DNA from: Neurospora tetraspora
Taxonomy: Eukaryota; Ascomycota; Sordariomycetes; Sordariales; Sordariaceae
Direction of reading: 5' to 3'
NCBI RefSeq assembly: GCF_033439725.1
Contig: NW_026944383.1
Coordinates: 7,068,001 to 7,132,000 of the forward strand
Length of the DNA: 64,000 bases
Shown here: positions 48,301-60,533 of the stretch, in pieces
Layout: each line of letters starts with the position of its first letter
How positions within the stretch are numbered: the stretch's first letter is position 1
Program-made: the position numbers and the translations under genes
Notes under the pieces: model-generated
Databases searched by the model: none
What the model was told of the DNA's origin: nothing
What the model saw: only the letters and a program-made list of their open reading frames with translations

Positions 48301-50427
48301 CTAATTCTATAATCAGAATTTAAATATAATATATTTAATAAAAAAGGTTATATTCCGTTGGTATTTACCCTTACTGAGGCTAAGTTTTTTTAAATCTTCC
48401 CTATATTTTTAAATATTACCGACCGATTTCCGTCTTTTAAATCTGAATCCGAATTATTAATAGTATTGCCTTATTTCTATTAGATAGATATTATAATTAT
48501 TTTTATATTTAGGAAAATTCCCGTAAATTCCGGAATACCCTTTATTAAAAATTTTATTTGTTATATAGTTAGTAATTGGTATTCAATTTTTGCCTTGAAT
48601 TGATAGTTTTCCTTCGAACCTAAGATATTGAAGTTAACGATTATATATTAATCGTTAGAAAATTCCGGTACTCTTTATTTTTGATGCGATGGAATAATTT
48701 TTTGGCGTATTTAAATTAAAAATTAAAATCTTCTCCCCGTTTGCGATTAAAATTTAAAATTTTTATTAAAATTAAATTATCAGTATTAGCATCCTCCTCT
48801 TTTTTGAACTTCTTTAGAAATTTAGTCTTAATTTTCTTCTAAATCACCTTATCATTATCCTTTAATTTAATATTCTACTAATCCTTGGCTTTACTTTTAA
48901 AACCGCAGCGAAAACGATATTTAAATATTTTATTTTAATGATCGGCGGTAACGTTATATAAATCGATATGTATATATAAATCTTTAATATATTCATTAGA
49001 TTTTTCCGTCCTTTCTGTAGAGAATGTAGGCTATTAGATATCGGATATTTTAATAGATAAGATACGAAGTAATTAGAATAAAGGAAGAGAATAGTTATTA
49101 AATAATAGAGGAATATAATTAATATCGAATACGGAAAGATATTATATTAATTTGTTTAGGTTAGAATTATTATTACCAGAACCTACCGAATAGTATATTA
49201 AGGAATTTTAATATTCTGGAGAAGACGAGATTGAATTTAATTAACGAAAGGAATAAAAGTCTACGTTTATAGACGATTAAAATAATATATTTAGTTTAGT
49301 AGAATATATAAGACAAAGAAATAGTTAATAGTAATTAAATTAAAGAATAAATTGTTGAAACTTCATTTAAAAATTCTTTAATAAAAAAAATAAAAATAAA
49401 AATAAAGATATTAATATTAAAGTAGATATTAATAAAATATTTAAGAGAAGAAGAATATATTTAATAATAAAGAGAAAAAAAATTAAATAAATTAGGGCGG
49501 GGGGGGGGGAACATTCTTTTATACCCCTAAACTTTCTCTCTTACTAAAGTTATAATTTTCTTATACGATTTGTAAGTTTTCGTACCTTTCTCCTTTACCG
49601 AATATTTCTTATTTAAAGGCGAATAGAAAATTAGAAATTCCGATACAATTTTCGGAGGAAGTAGAAGGATTAGCTACAACTTTCGGAGTTTTAATATATT
49701 CCTTTGGAATTAAAGTATCTTTCTCCTAATTTTTTCTTTCTTAAATTCTTCTATACTTACTTTTCCTTAATTACTAACCTTTTATTATACTAAGTTTTTT
49801 CTTTTCCCTAAACTCTTTTTCAATTTCCTTCGAAGGGCTATTCATATCTACATTAAAAACTTAATTCGAAATTTTTAAAAATTTAAAAGTTCTAAAAGCT
49901 AAATGGTAATATAATAATAAGGGACTTCCTATTATTCGATATCGATATTAATTGTAGTTTCGGTAAGGTTGAATGAAATTCTTTTTTACGATAATGTTTA
50001 ATATTTTCTAAATATTATCCTAATATTTTAGAATATAATAGTAATATAACTAAATATTAACCGATATTACCTAAATGATTTTTTAATATAAAGAGGTATT
50101 AGAAATAGGTAGTTTGGAGTTCCCTTCTTTTGTGGTTCCGGGAATATTTATAATCTTATTGTAGGGATTTTTCTATGGTTTAGGATTTTTTTGATTTTTT
50201 GAAAAATATTATTATTTCTATTAGCTTTGCTACCTTATCTCTACTATTAAAATACTACTATTATTATTAGTTTTCGTTAAGTTGCGAAGTTTATATTGTC
50301 ATGATCTTATTGCTAATGGGGTATAAATAAAGTTCCTAAAGAAATAACGAAAAATATCGTAGAGATATAACAGCAATATTTGGCTAGAAAAGAATGGAAT
50401 TTCGCTATAATCCGGTATTGTCTATTA

Positions 50428-50561
50428 TAAAAACCCAAAAATCAAGGGTTGGATAAAAGAGTGATTGATTATCTGAAGAGAAAAAGAAGAGGAGAAGCCT
50501 CTGTCCCTGAAATCTAACCTAAAATAGAAAGAAAAAGTGGGCCCCACAAAAGTGGGTCTCA
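50428..50561 (-). repeat. right LTR (5' LTR) of the gypsy-like element
   Basis: 134 bp direct repeat of the left LTR, followed by GAAAC at 50562-50566. The element reads on the minus strand, so this is its 5' end. Confidence 0.9.
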
Positions 50562-53500
50562 GAAACCTACTTATGCAGTTACTTGTATAGCCCGCATGAT
50601 GTTGGAGCCAACAGCAACAAATTATCCGGATGCAGAACCAACCACTCAAGCGCGCATGTCTTCAACACATAACCTAGCTGCCACTTACTCCCGATATCAA
50701 ATACTCTCGAAAGTGTAGTTCCAACATTGTTCCGAGGTCGCCATGTTCCCAAGTGTTCAACTGAACACACTGAAATAACCACTTTCTACAATTCAACATG
50801 CTCCACCATGCCGATCAACGTTGTTCGGCTGTCTCCACTCTTCCCGACGTTCACGGCCCCGCAGGCCATCCACAAAAGACCACCAAGGCCGAAGTGGGCC
50901 CGGCGATCAAAGTGGCAGGACAACAAATTCGGGCAGGGGATGCCGACTCGACCGGCCATGCAGTTGGGACTTGCGATGTGCCGTATTGAAGAATAACACC
51001 GCTCGGCGTACCTATTTCTCTACTGGAAGCATAACCGCGTTATCAGACACTCCCCTTCCCGATTATCCAAACGTTTGCTGACCTGACTGGCTGGATCCTG
51101 GACGGCGGATCGACCGCCTTCCTGCGGGGACACGATGCCGATGGACACCCGTAATTGAGCTCTGAGCGACCCAGGATCCACTTTTGCCTGCGATTCACGA
51201 CTATCATTGGTTTTCTGCAATAATTGTTAAGGTCACCGACTTCACCATCTCCGGCTTGCAGGTTTGTGCATCGGTGTTACAATCCCAGTTCCACAACGCC
51301 GTCACCCTGAACTCCAGCTCCCGTCCATGCCGCAATCACATTCAGCCCCAATTCAGCTTCACTGACCTCGATGGCCCGCTTATGTACACCAGGTACGGAC
51401 ACGGCCAGATTGACCAGATTGAGTGGCGCCATGGACTCGGTCATGGGCAGTAGGGCTGTCATTCCACTTCAAGTTGGGCAGCACCCCCACGAACAAGACA
51501 CGGGATCACGGGATTCCTTCTTCGTCGACGGTTCTCACACATAACCGGCTCCATTCCGCGAGATGTGACCCTAGAGAACATCGACAATATTTACTAGTAA
51601 GCATACATACATCACATATACAGTTCAGCAGGCCCCCCACCTAGTGTCCATTCAAGTTACCTCGTTTGTTGGACGTACAAGGTACTTGCGCCAAGTGCCG
51701 TGTATCAGTCATACTGTCTCACTATGAGTTCATAACTCTGTGGCATTGAATTCATATACCTAAACGGCCTGGGCGGTTTATATCCGACACGATGCCTCTA
51801 TGCAAACGAGTGGCATATTCCGTCCTTTCTCTCTTCAATCTTCACATGGCGAAAAGCAAGGCATATGAAACATCGCTGTCGATTTTCCCCAAATCACACA
51901 TTGAGCTCTGCCCTCACTCTGAGGTATCATCGAGTTACGCAGCATCACACAGAACACTGCCTCGGTTACATAGCACAGTATCTTCGGCAGGGATAGCAGG
52001 TACCCCATGCGGTCATCTCTTTTAGGCCTGTGTACAAAGGCCAGCCCCTCAGCCCTGTAGCCCTGTAGGGCAATCAACCCCGAAGCTGGATGGACACAGG
52101 CTTCAGCAACAAACGTACCACAAGTACGTCAGGACCCCTTTATCTGTCTTTCCGGTGCTAGAGGTCGACTACCAATCTCAGGTTCAAAAATGCGAGCACC
52201 ATGAATATCAGAAAACACGGAACGCTAACGGTTCTCTGAAACCATACCGAATAATGCCAAGCACTCGATGACTGGGGACCGAAAGCTAAGGGTTCTTCCC
52301 CGGCGCGGCATGAGGGCCTAGAATAGGTAGGGGAGCAGGCCAAATAAAGGGGCAAGACACGGGCAGAAGTACTACGCTGTCGGTGTTGAGGTGACTTTGG
52401 CCTGCTTTTCTCCATCGATCACGACCATGAAAAGAAGCAATGAGAACCTCGTGCCACGGTAGCATGGATCTTCCCAAGGCAGCCAAATTTCGCGGCCTTT
52501 TTCTACTAGACCTACCAAACCGACGTTGCATTGTGGTGGCGATGTATATCGACTATTCAGACACTACTGCGTAATGGGATCCATCATCAGACCACCGAGA
52601 GTGAATACGGAGATCAAAACTGGAGTCTGGCGGAGTTCTATCGGGTACGTCTATCATCTCTCAAGACTTTTCAACAAGATTTTGTCCGCGGAAACCGTTG
52701 TTCCGAACGCGAACGTCCTTTTTTCTTTGAAGATCAGTAAGGAGAATGACTTCAATCGTAGAAAAAAGGCGTCGTTCTGAATAACGCATGTTCATTACAG
52801 CTCTGTCATCGTGGGAAGTTACTCCATGGAGGTATGCCCTGGTTGTCCTGGGCTGAGAAACCAGTCAAAGAGGGTCATTGACAAAAAGCCTTGTTCAAAG
52901 GCGTCAGAGATGCTCTTTCGAGAATCATCATCGCGGGAACTTTAGAGCTGACGCCCCCTAGGTGGAGCGTGCTTCATTGATCTCTCCAACGGATCGCAAC
53001 CCGACGGTTCATCTCAGTGTCCACCACGTACTGGGATGGGTGTGAACGCGAAGAACCTCGCAGAAGCTTTCACAGCGCACAATGCCTGTCCATCGACTTT
53101 GTCGGGAACCCCATCAACTCGCTCCCCAGCAAACGTAACAAGTGCTGTAACTGTCTGCCTGCAAGTTTTCGGAGAACAATGGCTGGTACCTAATTGAGAT
53201 TTCCTCATCGTTGCATGCTTATATCCGGACATGCCGGATTACTGCAAATTCTCATTCATAACGGAAATGCTTTGTGGATCATACTGGGATTATGAACCAA
53301 TCCAGTTGGCAAGATTCTGCATATGTAGCTAAGAGCAAGCTCAAAACACCTGCATAAGGTGTGGCCTTCCCCAAAAGAGCATCTCCGTTATGAGTGAGAA
53401 TTTGCGGTACCCCCGAAAGCAAAAAGCGGAGAGCGGTGGAAGCGATGCTTGTTTTGTGGATAGACACTCGCAAGCCAACACTCAAGCTGGCATTCACACT

Positions 53501-54398
53501 CTGATATTGGAGTCACAGTGGGTGTCTCGTGGGTTCTGCGAGCCCTGGGTTGAGTTGGCTTGTGCTCACTCCCAAAAAGAAAGCCCTATCGGCCATCCAC
53601 AACCGAAGAGTTCCTCCTATACCGGACATCTACACAATGATGAGAAAAAGAGGCTCTAGCTTTGCAGCCAACGGTATACCATTAATAGGGGCAGTGAATC
53701 GGGGTATGGCATCACGGAAGGGTGTTCAACTAACGAAAAGATGATCGATTACCATCAATCCCTTACACAATGCTTAGCTATGCAGATCCCACGTCCTTTC
53801 TCGCCGCAGAACCTGCTGTGATCAGAGACAAAAGTCCGCTCTTCAGCACGGGGAGGGCACAGCAAGTACTATGCCACTCGGTCCTATCCTACGGGGGCCG
53901 CAAGGGGGATCGTCACTACCCCGTAACTTACCTAGGTGTCTAACTCCAGAGACATATGCTGGCCGATTTACAGGTACCTCTAGGCACCAGCAAAACCAGA
54001 CGCACGAACGTTACCTTCACGATAACCCCACAGACAAGGGCTCTGAGTGTCTCGTCGCGGTCAGGTACAGGTAAACTAAATACACTACAGCTCATCTGGA
54101 GAACATCACCCATCAACTTCCGTCCGGGGTTCCCGTCCCAAACTACCTGAAATGGAGCTCGATATTATCCCTCCACAACGGAAAACAGCAATGAATCCCA
54201 ACCAGACTATTACAATCCCATCCATCCATCACCCACTTCCAAGCTTGTGACAACAGACGAGCAGATCGAAGGGAGGCACAGACCCAACCCAACGGCCCAA
54301 CCCCCCAGTCCGCCTCCCACGCCGTAGCTCACCTCCAGGAGATGGATACTTCCGAATAGCGTAAACAAAAAACGTAACGGTGATTACCCCTTTCCCTT

Positions 54399-54420
54399 AC
54401 ATACATACATACATACATAC
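54399..54420 (+). repeat. (CATA)n microsatellite
   Basis: Five to six tandem ACAT units in non-coding DNA. Confidence 0.85.
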
Positions 54421-54663
54421 CTCCATACCCCTAGAGGTATCTACCATCCTACCTACCCCTTCACGTCCGTGCCACTCAACGACCTTAACACCCACCCAAC
54501 AGGCGGAAACTTGGAAACCCCTCGCCGCACACGTGCGTATTCGGGGGGCATGGCACCGGGAGCTCGGGCTAGTGGGTTACCACCTTCTTGCCCTTACCTG
54601 CCCTTATTACCCGAATGAACATCTTGCAGTCTTGTAATGTGGTGTGGTGTTGTTTTCTTATAT

Positions 54664-54689
54664 CATGTCATGTCATGTCATGTCATGTC
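54664..54689 (+). repeat. (ATGTC)n pentanucleotide repeat
   Basis: Five tandem ATGTC units. Confidence 0.85.
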
Positions 54690-54775
54690 GGAGGAGGGGA
54701 CCGGTGCCGCGAGTACATGTATTGGGCGCCACCACCGATCTTGCACTCTGTTGGCAGCTTGCCTAGGTACCGTAG

Positions 54776-54825
54776 ATGGGGGAGATGGGGGAGATGGGTA
54801 AGATGGGTAGGTGGGTGGGTGAACC
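54776..54825 (+). repeat. G-rich minisatellite of GATGGG-type units
   Basis: Repeated GATGGGGGA, GATGGGTAA and GGTGGGT units over about 50 bp. The regular G runs could form a G-quadruplex. Confidence 0.7.
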
Positions 54826-56692
54826 GGGTGTTGGGCGGCATCCCGGTGGCCTTTCTGGGTGGTTAGTGATAGATTAGGTTTGGGTAGGGTGACGGGTAGA
54901 TATTGTATCGGCTTGTGAAAGGATACAGTGCTGTCACTTGTATTGTTGATTGCCTTTGGTTTGTACTTCTAAGAGGGGAGGGAAGGCAGCTTGAATGTAG
55001 ACAAGACCTCTTGGGGACAGACTCGACAGGGACTACTACCAGACGGTGGCGGTAAGGGACGAGTGGGATGACCATACCTACAGTCCAATACTGATTTGTT
55101 TGTTAGCTCGAGACCTCGGGTCAACTTCCCTAGGCGTTTTCCTATCTAATTGATTCGTTTCGTTTCATGACCAAAGCGTGATCTTACCTTGAATATGCTA
55201 TTTCGGAAGCGAAGAAGTTCTGATCTCATACCAGGTAAGATTCCGCCATCTCGCAGGCTTAGACTTTACCTAGGCGTGCTAGGCCTCTATGAAGCTTATA
55301 TGCCGGTGACAAACGCAGACACTCCACGTTGATAGCCCAAAGCAAGGTGTAGTACTTAAAGTCAAGAATAGCTTGTCTTCAAGAGGGAGAACCGGTCGCA
55401 TCGTGTACTGTCCTCTTCACTACTGTCCTCTTCACCTTTTAAATGATGTTGTACTACAACTGACAGTCAAAAATACTGTCCCGCCCCTTGGTGTGTCCCG
55501 CTATGGGAGAGGGACAGTATAATGGCAGTTTTACTGACCACTGACAGCCGTTAGTTCAAGCGTCCTTTACCACTTTCAGCAGGTACAATGTCTGTGCCAT
55601 GTGCGAGCCATCTCCATGGGTCATGCAAAACACCGGGGGGTGAGCGGTCCAATCCCGGGAGAACGGTTGAAGGGACGGAGCTTGGAACCGAATCGGTTGA
55701 AGCCAGGGCCAGACTTGATGGCGAAATGACATTGAATGCCCCGATAAACACTGTGAGTGGCACACGAGTGGCACCCTTGAATAACTCGATACTGACATAA
55801 AAAGTTGTGGTGCGGTTACTGAGTGAGTGCGATGAGGGCACTGCTCCCCGAAGGGCTAGCTTGGTCGGGTAGCCATAGCTTATCACCAATGCCCAACTGG
55901 AGATGATGCTCGACGTGAACAGTTGTAGTGTTGATAATGATCTGACGGTTGCTTTAGGCTGGTAGATTCTTACTTGGACAAGCGAATGGGCGGCAGAAAC
56001 GTGAGAGCGCGGCGCAGGCGCAGCTTCGAATGAGGTTCTAGAAAGCATCATGAAGAGATAATAGGAGAAAGAAGGTGTGATGATTGAGTCATCGATTGGT
56101 CGGTGTTTTGACCAACTGGGCGGCAAGCGCTTAGGCATCAAATTAGCGCACAGCAGCGGTACAGTAATGGTGGGCCAGTGCACCACTGTGCCAAGGGCTG
56201 TGCCGCCGCTGCCGCGTCCGGGCCCTGCAGGCATGCCACAGGCGCGTTTGTTGCTGTGGAGAGACGCAGGGCAGCTTCATCCCGTCCCTTCCTTGTCAAC
56301 AGCTTCAACGCAACAACTGCGACGACAGGAATCTCGTGAGCCCAGGTTTTCAGCCTCTCACATCAGACACCAGGCATCAACACCGCCGACGTCAAGACTA
56401 ACTGCCAGTGGATACTTGCTTCGTGGCTTGGGCGGCTGACCCAGATGTGACGACCATCACCATCAATGATGAAAACAACGATAACTTCACTTCAACTCTG
56501 AGCACCTTGGTCAACTCCGATTTGTCCCCTGCAGACGATCTTGAAAGCAAGCGCCAAACGGGGCGTGCATATGCACTACAAGTCAACAGCTAGGACATTC
56601 TAGACTAGACCAGTCACCAATCATCCCACTCAGGTCCGCATCGCCTCTCCTCCGCCGTATAGGCTTCAAGATACCAGATATCTCGTCCAGCC

Positions 56693-59600
56693 ATGCCAGC
56701 CGCAGTCGCCTCACGTTGGCAGGACCGTCGTCGACGTGTTTTCCAGTCTGTCTTCCAAACGGACCTGTCACCACCCACACCACAGGCAGTACCGCTTCCA
56801 TCAGCAAATCTTAGCTTCAGCCAAGGACTCCAATATCACTCTGGCACAGGACCAACAGTGACTTCCGGCTCATTCTATGACGAGGATACCCAGGACACTA
56901 CCCAGCCCGCTTTCTTCAACCCACCCGACCAAGGTCTTCTAGTTTCACACACCCCCTCCAACTCATTTCACAGCACCGTTACCGCCGGCTCACAGCCTTC
57001 ACAACTCTTCTTCGCTGCTCCAGATACAGGGACTGGTGACCAGGCTGCATATGATAATGCCTGGCGTCTCGTAACCGCTCGAATTACCCTCCCGTCCTCC
57101 GTCACATCACCAACATTGGCAGGTAGCCTACCACCGGACGCAGCTTTGCCCTCTAATGCCGAGTTCTGTGACGCTTTGGCCCATATCGTTCACGCCTCGA
57201 CGCTACTGCCCGGAGCCATACGGACGGACGATGTCTTTGCCTGGCATACCCACCAGGTGCGAGCTCATTTTTCACAACACGTGATACCTCTGTTATCGGG
57301 CTGCTTGGATACGGGGAGCACTGGAGATGGTGACCCAGAAAGGAAAGGGAGTGATCAAGAGCGGGCCAAGAACAGCCACTATGAGCGTCACATGGTCATT
57401 GTCATGAGCAGCATTCGTACACTTGAGGCTGCCCTAAGACTTTACTCACACGGATTCGACCTACTCGTAAAGGGCATCACCCACGCTGAAAGTGCTGCTG
57501 CCTTTGGAACCCCAGCTGTAAATGTCGAGGTTTTGGCAAACCACTTTCGGAGAGATATACACGCCCTCGTAGGGAACTCGATCTCACAGCAGTTAACGAA
57601 ATCTCTGCGGATTGTTCTAGTCCGTCTCGTAGGCAACGTCCTAGGCATTCCATCTGAGGACGATGATGGTGCGCGTAACCTCAAATCTCGACGGCCAGCT
57701 CCCCCTACCGATGATGACTTCAAAGCATTGGCAGCGAGACAACGTCTCCACGAGCTTGTTGAACAGCTACACAACGTGGGTCTTGCCGGTGAGCGCTTCC
57801 AGGTATTATTCGCCGAAGTCATGGACTGGATGATGTCGGCTTTTGTGTGCGGAGCATATGCTGGAGTATGGTCGGCGACGGACAGACGCAGCTTGTCAAG
57901 CGTTTTGAATACGGTGTCTAGGGGTACCGGTTCATCTGTCACTTCGCCTTGTATCATCTCCCTCATGGACTGGGTTGAGAACCACTTTGCCCGGTTGAGC
58001 TTCGAGGTCCTGTCCCGAATCTCTCATGCTTCTGTGTCACCGGTCACGCTCTCTGACCTCAAGACATACCAGTCACTTGCTCTTAGTCGTTTGTCGACGC
58101 TTCGCATTGCTGAGCTCTTCGATATCGTTCTGGCGTGGCCGGATTCACGGGGAGCACTTGATGACCTGCGCGCAACCATCACCACCTCCGCCAGGAGGCT
58201 TCAACTAACATCACACTTTACCCAAGCTTTAAAGACACGTCTGTTACACCCTGGGTGCAGTACACTCGAGATTCTTCAGACCTACATTGACATTATCCAC
58301 ACTTTTCACGCTCTCGATCACAGCAAGGTCCTTCTAGGACACGTTGAACCGTCTCTGAAACTTTACCTGTGGCAGCGCGAAGATGCAGTACGCATCGTGG
58401 TGACAGGCCTGCTGGCCAGCCCGGACGAAGTGCGTGCCGCAAGAAAGGTCAAGGAAATTAGCAAGCAACAGGCGGAACAGAAGAAAGCCGGAAAAAGGCC
58501 AGAAGCCAGTACGCGCCGCGGTGCCAACAAAGGGCCAGTTGTGACACCTACCACGACAGGAAGATCGAGCAGAACCCCGAATGCAACAAGGCAAAGAGAT
58601 GGCCTAGATGAATCCAGCTCGAAAGCTCACGGCGCAACCCCGATCAAGAGCAGAGCTTCCGGTACTGGCAAGCTCGTAGAACTTGCTCTCCTCCTGAACG
58701 ATCCGACCAAAACCCGTCATACCCTCGTCGAAGATGAAGAGCTCGACTGGAACGACATGAACTGGGTTCCAGACCCCGTCGATGCGGGCGCCAATTACAA
58801 GCGGCCCAAGAGTGAAGATGTCATCGGCACGCTCATTTCGGCCCTCGGAAGCGAAGATGTCTTCATCAAGGAGTTTGCCTCCATCGTCGCCGAGCGCTTG
58901 CTGAGCCTCAGTGACCCAGCTCGCTTCGACCAAGAGCTACGGGTCCTCGACCTCCTGAAGCGGCGGTTCGGCGAGGCGGCCCTCCAGAACTGCGACGTCA
59001 TGATCAAAGACATCGAAGACTCGCGACGCCTCGACGTCGCCATCCGCCGAGCCTGGGACGAGCAGCGGAGATTAACGGCAGCGACGCCCGTGATGATGTC
59101 AGGCCACTTCCTCCGATCAGCAGACAAGCGGAAGAAGGCCGCACTCCAGCGACAGCAGCAACAGGAACCGACCCAATACCACGCCCGCATCCTCTCCCGT
59201 CTCTTCTGGCCCGCCCTCGACCGCGAACACTTCCTCCTCCCCGACCCCATCATCGAAGAGCAGAAGCGCTACGAACAGGGCTACGAGCACCTCAAGTCGA
59301 ACCGCAAGCTCACCTGGCTCAACCAGCTCGGCACCGTCCGCGTCGAGTTGGAGCTGCGCGACCGCACGGTCACCATCGATTGCACCACCCCCCAAGCAAC
59401 CGTCATCTATGCATTCAACGACTCCGATGACGACGACGACATTGAAATCGACAACAACGCAAGCAAACCCCCCGGGGCACGCCGCACCGTCGACGAGCTC
59501 TACACCACCCTCCAAATGGACGAAGACCTGATTACCTCTTGCCTTGAGTACTGGGTTTCCAAGAAGGTCCTCCGACGTCTCCGCTCCCCTTCTTCCCCCC

Positions 59601-60013
59601 AGGGGGGATCCTACACCTACGTCGTAATCGAAAGCCTCAGCGACCCTATTGTCGACGAAGAAGACCACCCCACCAAGGACGATGATGACCCCTTCGGTAA
59701 CCACCCAACTTCCACGACATCCCCCCAGGAAGCAGGACAAGCAGCAGAAGGCCCCGAAGAAGAAAGCAACAAACCAGCCATAGACCCCAAGGAACTAGAA
59801 CGTCGCACCATGTACTGGCAGTACATCAAGGGCATGCTGACGAACGCGAGCGCGTCGATGCCGCTGGCGCAGATGGCCATGATGATGAAGATGCTGATTG
59901 CGGACGGGTTCCCGTGGACGAATGAGGAGCTGGGGGAGTTTTTGGCGGAGAAGATTGCCGAGGGGGAGATGGAGGTTGTTAGTGGGGGCAAGTATCGGTT
60001 GGTTAAGAAGTGA
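56693..60013 (+). CDS. apc2: anaphase-promoting complex subunit 2 (Apc2, cullin family)
   Basis: Cullin-like scaffold of the APC/C ubiquitin ligase; with Apc11 it forms the catalytic core that ubiquitinates cyclins and securin. A single 3.3-kb exon encodes 1106 residues. The N-terminal roughly 580 residues are helical cullin repeats; a charged, low-complexity Lys/Ser/Thr-rich linker lies at about 585-660. The cullin-homology part runs to about residue 1000 and includes RKLTWLNQLGTVRVEL (about 867-882) and DEDLITSCLEYWVSKKVL. The C-terminal APC2 winged-helix domain starts near 1035 (YWQYIKGMLTNA) and ends with GGKYRLVKK. An Asp-rich insert (NDSDDDDDIEIDNN) is typical of fungal copies. The first Met is used as start. 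Identification is confident. Confidence 0.93.
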   Translation: MPAAVASRWQDRRRRVFQSVFQTDLSPPTPQAVPLPSANLSFSQGLQYHSGTGPTVTSGSFYDEDTQDTTQPAFFNPPDQGLLVSHTPSNSFHSTVTAGSQPSQLFFAAPDTGTGDQAAYDNAWRLVTARITLPSSVTSPTLAGSLPPDAALPSNAEFCDALAHIVHASTLLPGAIRTDDVFAWHTHQVRAHFSQHVIPLLSGCLDTGSTGDGDPERKGSDQERAKNSHYERHMVIVMSSIRTLEAALRLYSHGFDLLVKGITHAESAAAFGTPAVNVEVLANHFRRDIHALVGNSISQQLTKSLRIVLVRLVGNVLGIPSEDDDGARNLKSRRPAPPTDDDFKALAARQRLHELVEQLHNVGLAGERFQVLFAEVMDWMMSAFVCGAYAGVWSATDRRSLSSVLNTVSRGTGSSVTSPCIISLMDWVENHFARLSFEVLSRISHASVSPVTLSDLKTYQSLALSRLSTLRIAELFDIVLAWPDSRGALDDLRATITTSARRLQLTSHFTQALKTRLLHPGCSTLEILQTYIDIIHTFHALDHSKVLLGHVEPSLKLYLWQREDAVRIVVTGLLASPDEVRAARKVKEISKQQAEQKKAGKRPEASTRRGANKGPVVTPTTTGRSSRTPNATRQRDGLDESSSKAHGATPIKSRASGTGKLVELALLLNDPTKTRHTLVEDEELDWNDMNWVPDPVDAGANYKRPKSEDVIGTLISALGSEDVFIKEFASIVAERLLSLSDPARFDQELRVLDLLKRRFGEAALQNCDVMIKDIEDSRRLDVAIRRAWDEQRRLTAATPVMMSGHFLRSADKRKKAALQRQQQQEPTQYHARILSRLFWPALDREHFLLPDPIIEEQKRYEQGYEHLKSNRKLTWLNQLGTVRVELELRDRTVTIDCTTPQATVIYAFNDSDDDDDIEIDNNASKPPGARRTVDELYTTLQMDEDLITSCLEYWVSKKVLRRLRSPSSPQGGSYTYVVIESLSDPIVDEEDHPTKDDDDPFGNHPTSTTSPQEAGQAAEGPEEESNKPAIDPKELERRTMYWQYIKGMLTNASASMPLAQMAMMMKMLIADGFPWTNEELGEFLAEKIAEGEMEVVSGGKYRLVKK

Positions 60014-60533
60014 AACGAGTTAGAGGTGAGGGTCGTGAGGAAAGGGTATGATAGGTTGAGGGAAAGAAGAAGGAAAAGAATGCTTTAGTGGAAGGGTAGT
60101 GGTTGATAGGAATATGTTTTCTGGTCAAGGGTTATGGTAGTAGAGGATGGGTGTAAGTGCTTTTACTTAACTGAGTGCCTTGCAATATCACTTCAGTATG
60201 GTCATACAATGATGTTAATAGTAGCAGACTGGCAAGACTGGTTAAAGGCTGACGAAGTAATCATTGAGTCTTCCCGGGAGATGGCCTGTCTGTGCTTCTG
60301 GTTAACTTCAAAGCTTGCAGTTGTTAAAAGCCCATTCTTGAAACAGTTAGTTGCTTGACTTTGCTAGACAAGAATGGACTATATACTAAGAGGCTGGCTT
60401 GCTGGTTTGCTGGCTAATTATCGACTCCAAACCCATGAACTGATCCAAGATATGACTGATGATGCCCAAAAATCAAGTAATCCAAAACAACTAGAAGGGC
60501 CGAGATGGCCCCTCTGCTAAAACAGAGTACAGT
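60014..60533. other. convergent 3' interval between apc2 and the phosphotransferase gene
   Basis: The two genes converge here. Short frames only, no domain seen. Confidence 0.5.

Larger units (their letters stand above)
42249..50561 (-). mobile_element. broken, RIP-altered Ty3/gypsy-like LTR retrotransposon
   Basis: An 8.3-kb insertion with 134-bp direct LTRs (42249-42382 and 50428-50561) and the 5-bp target duplication GAAAC on both sides (42244-42248, 50562-50566). The LTRs carry the usual terminal TG and TA (minus strand). Orientation is minus: a G-rich purine tract abuts the left LTR, and the remains of reverse transcriptase (a YIDD signature near 44960) lie upstream, on the minus strand, of an RNase H of gypsy type (about 44100-44350). 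The interior is extremely AT-rich, with many breaks in every frame, so it is a fossil. The LTR differences are all transitions, which fits RIP but makes any age estimate unreliable. Confidence 0.85.
50567..56692. other. 6.1-kb gene-free region
   Basis: Normal base composition starts immediately at the LTR edge. No protein gene is recognised; the longest frame (55551-56234, minus, 227 codons) has no domain. Simple repeats cluster at 54399-54420 (CATA), 54664-54689 (ATGTC) and 54776-54825 (GATGGG-type units). The right end is the promoter and leader of apc2. Confidence 0.5.

Noticed and set aside
55551-56234. 227-codon open frame (minus), divergent from apc2
   Set aside because: No domain or conserved motif; low-complexity Ser-rich composition and two overlapping frames suggest chance. 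Kept out of the gene list.
57442-57966. 174-codon frame (minus) inside apc2
   Set aside because: Antisense shadow of the clear apc2 coding region.
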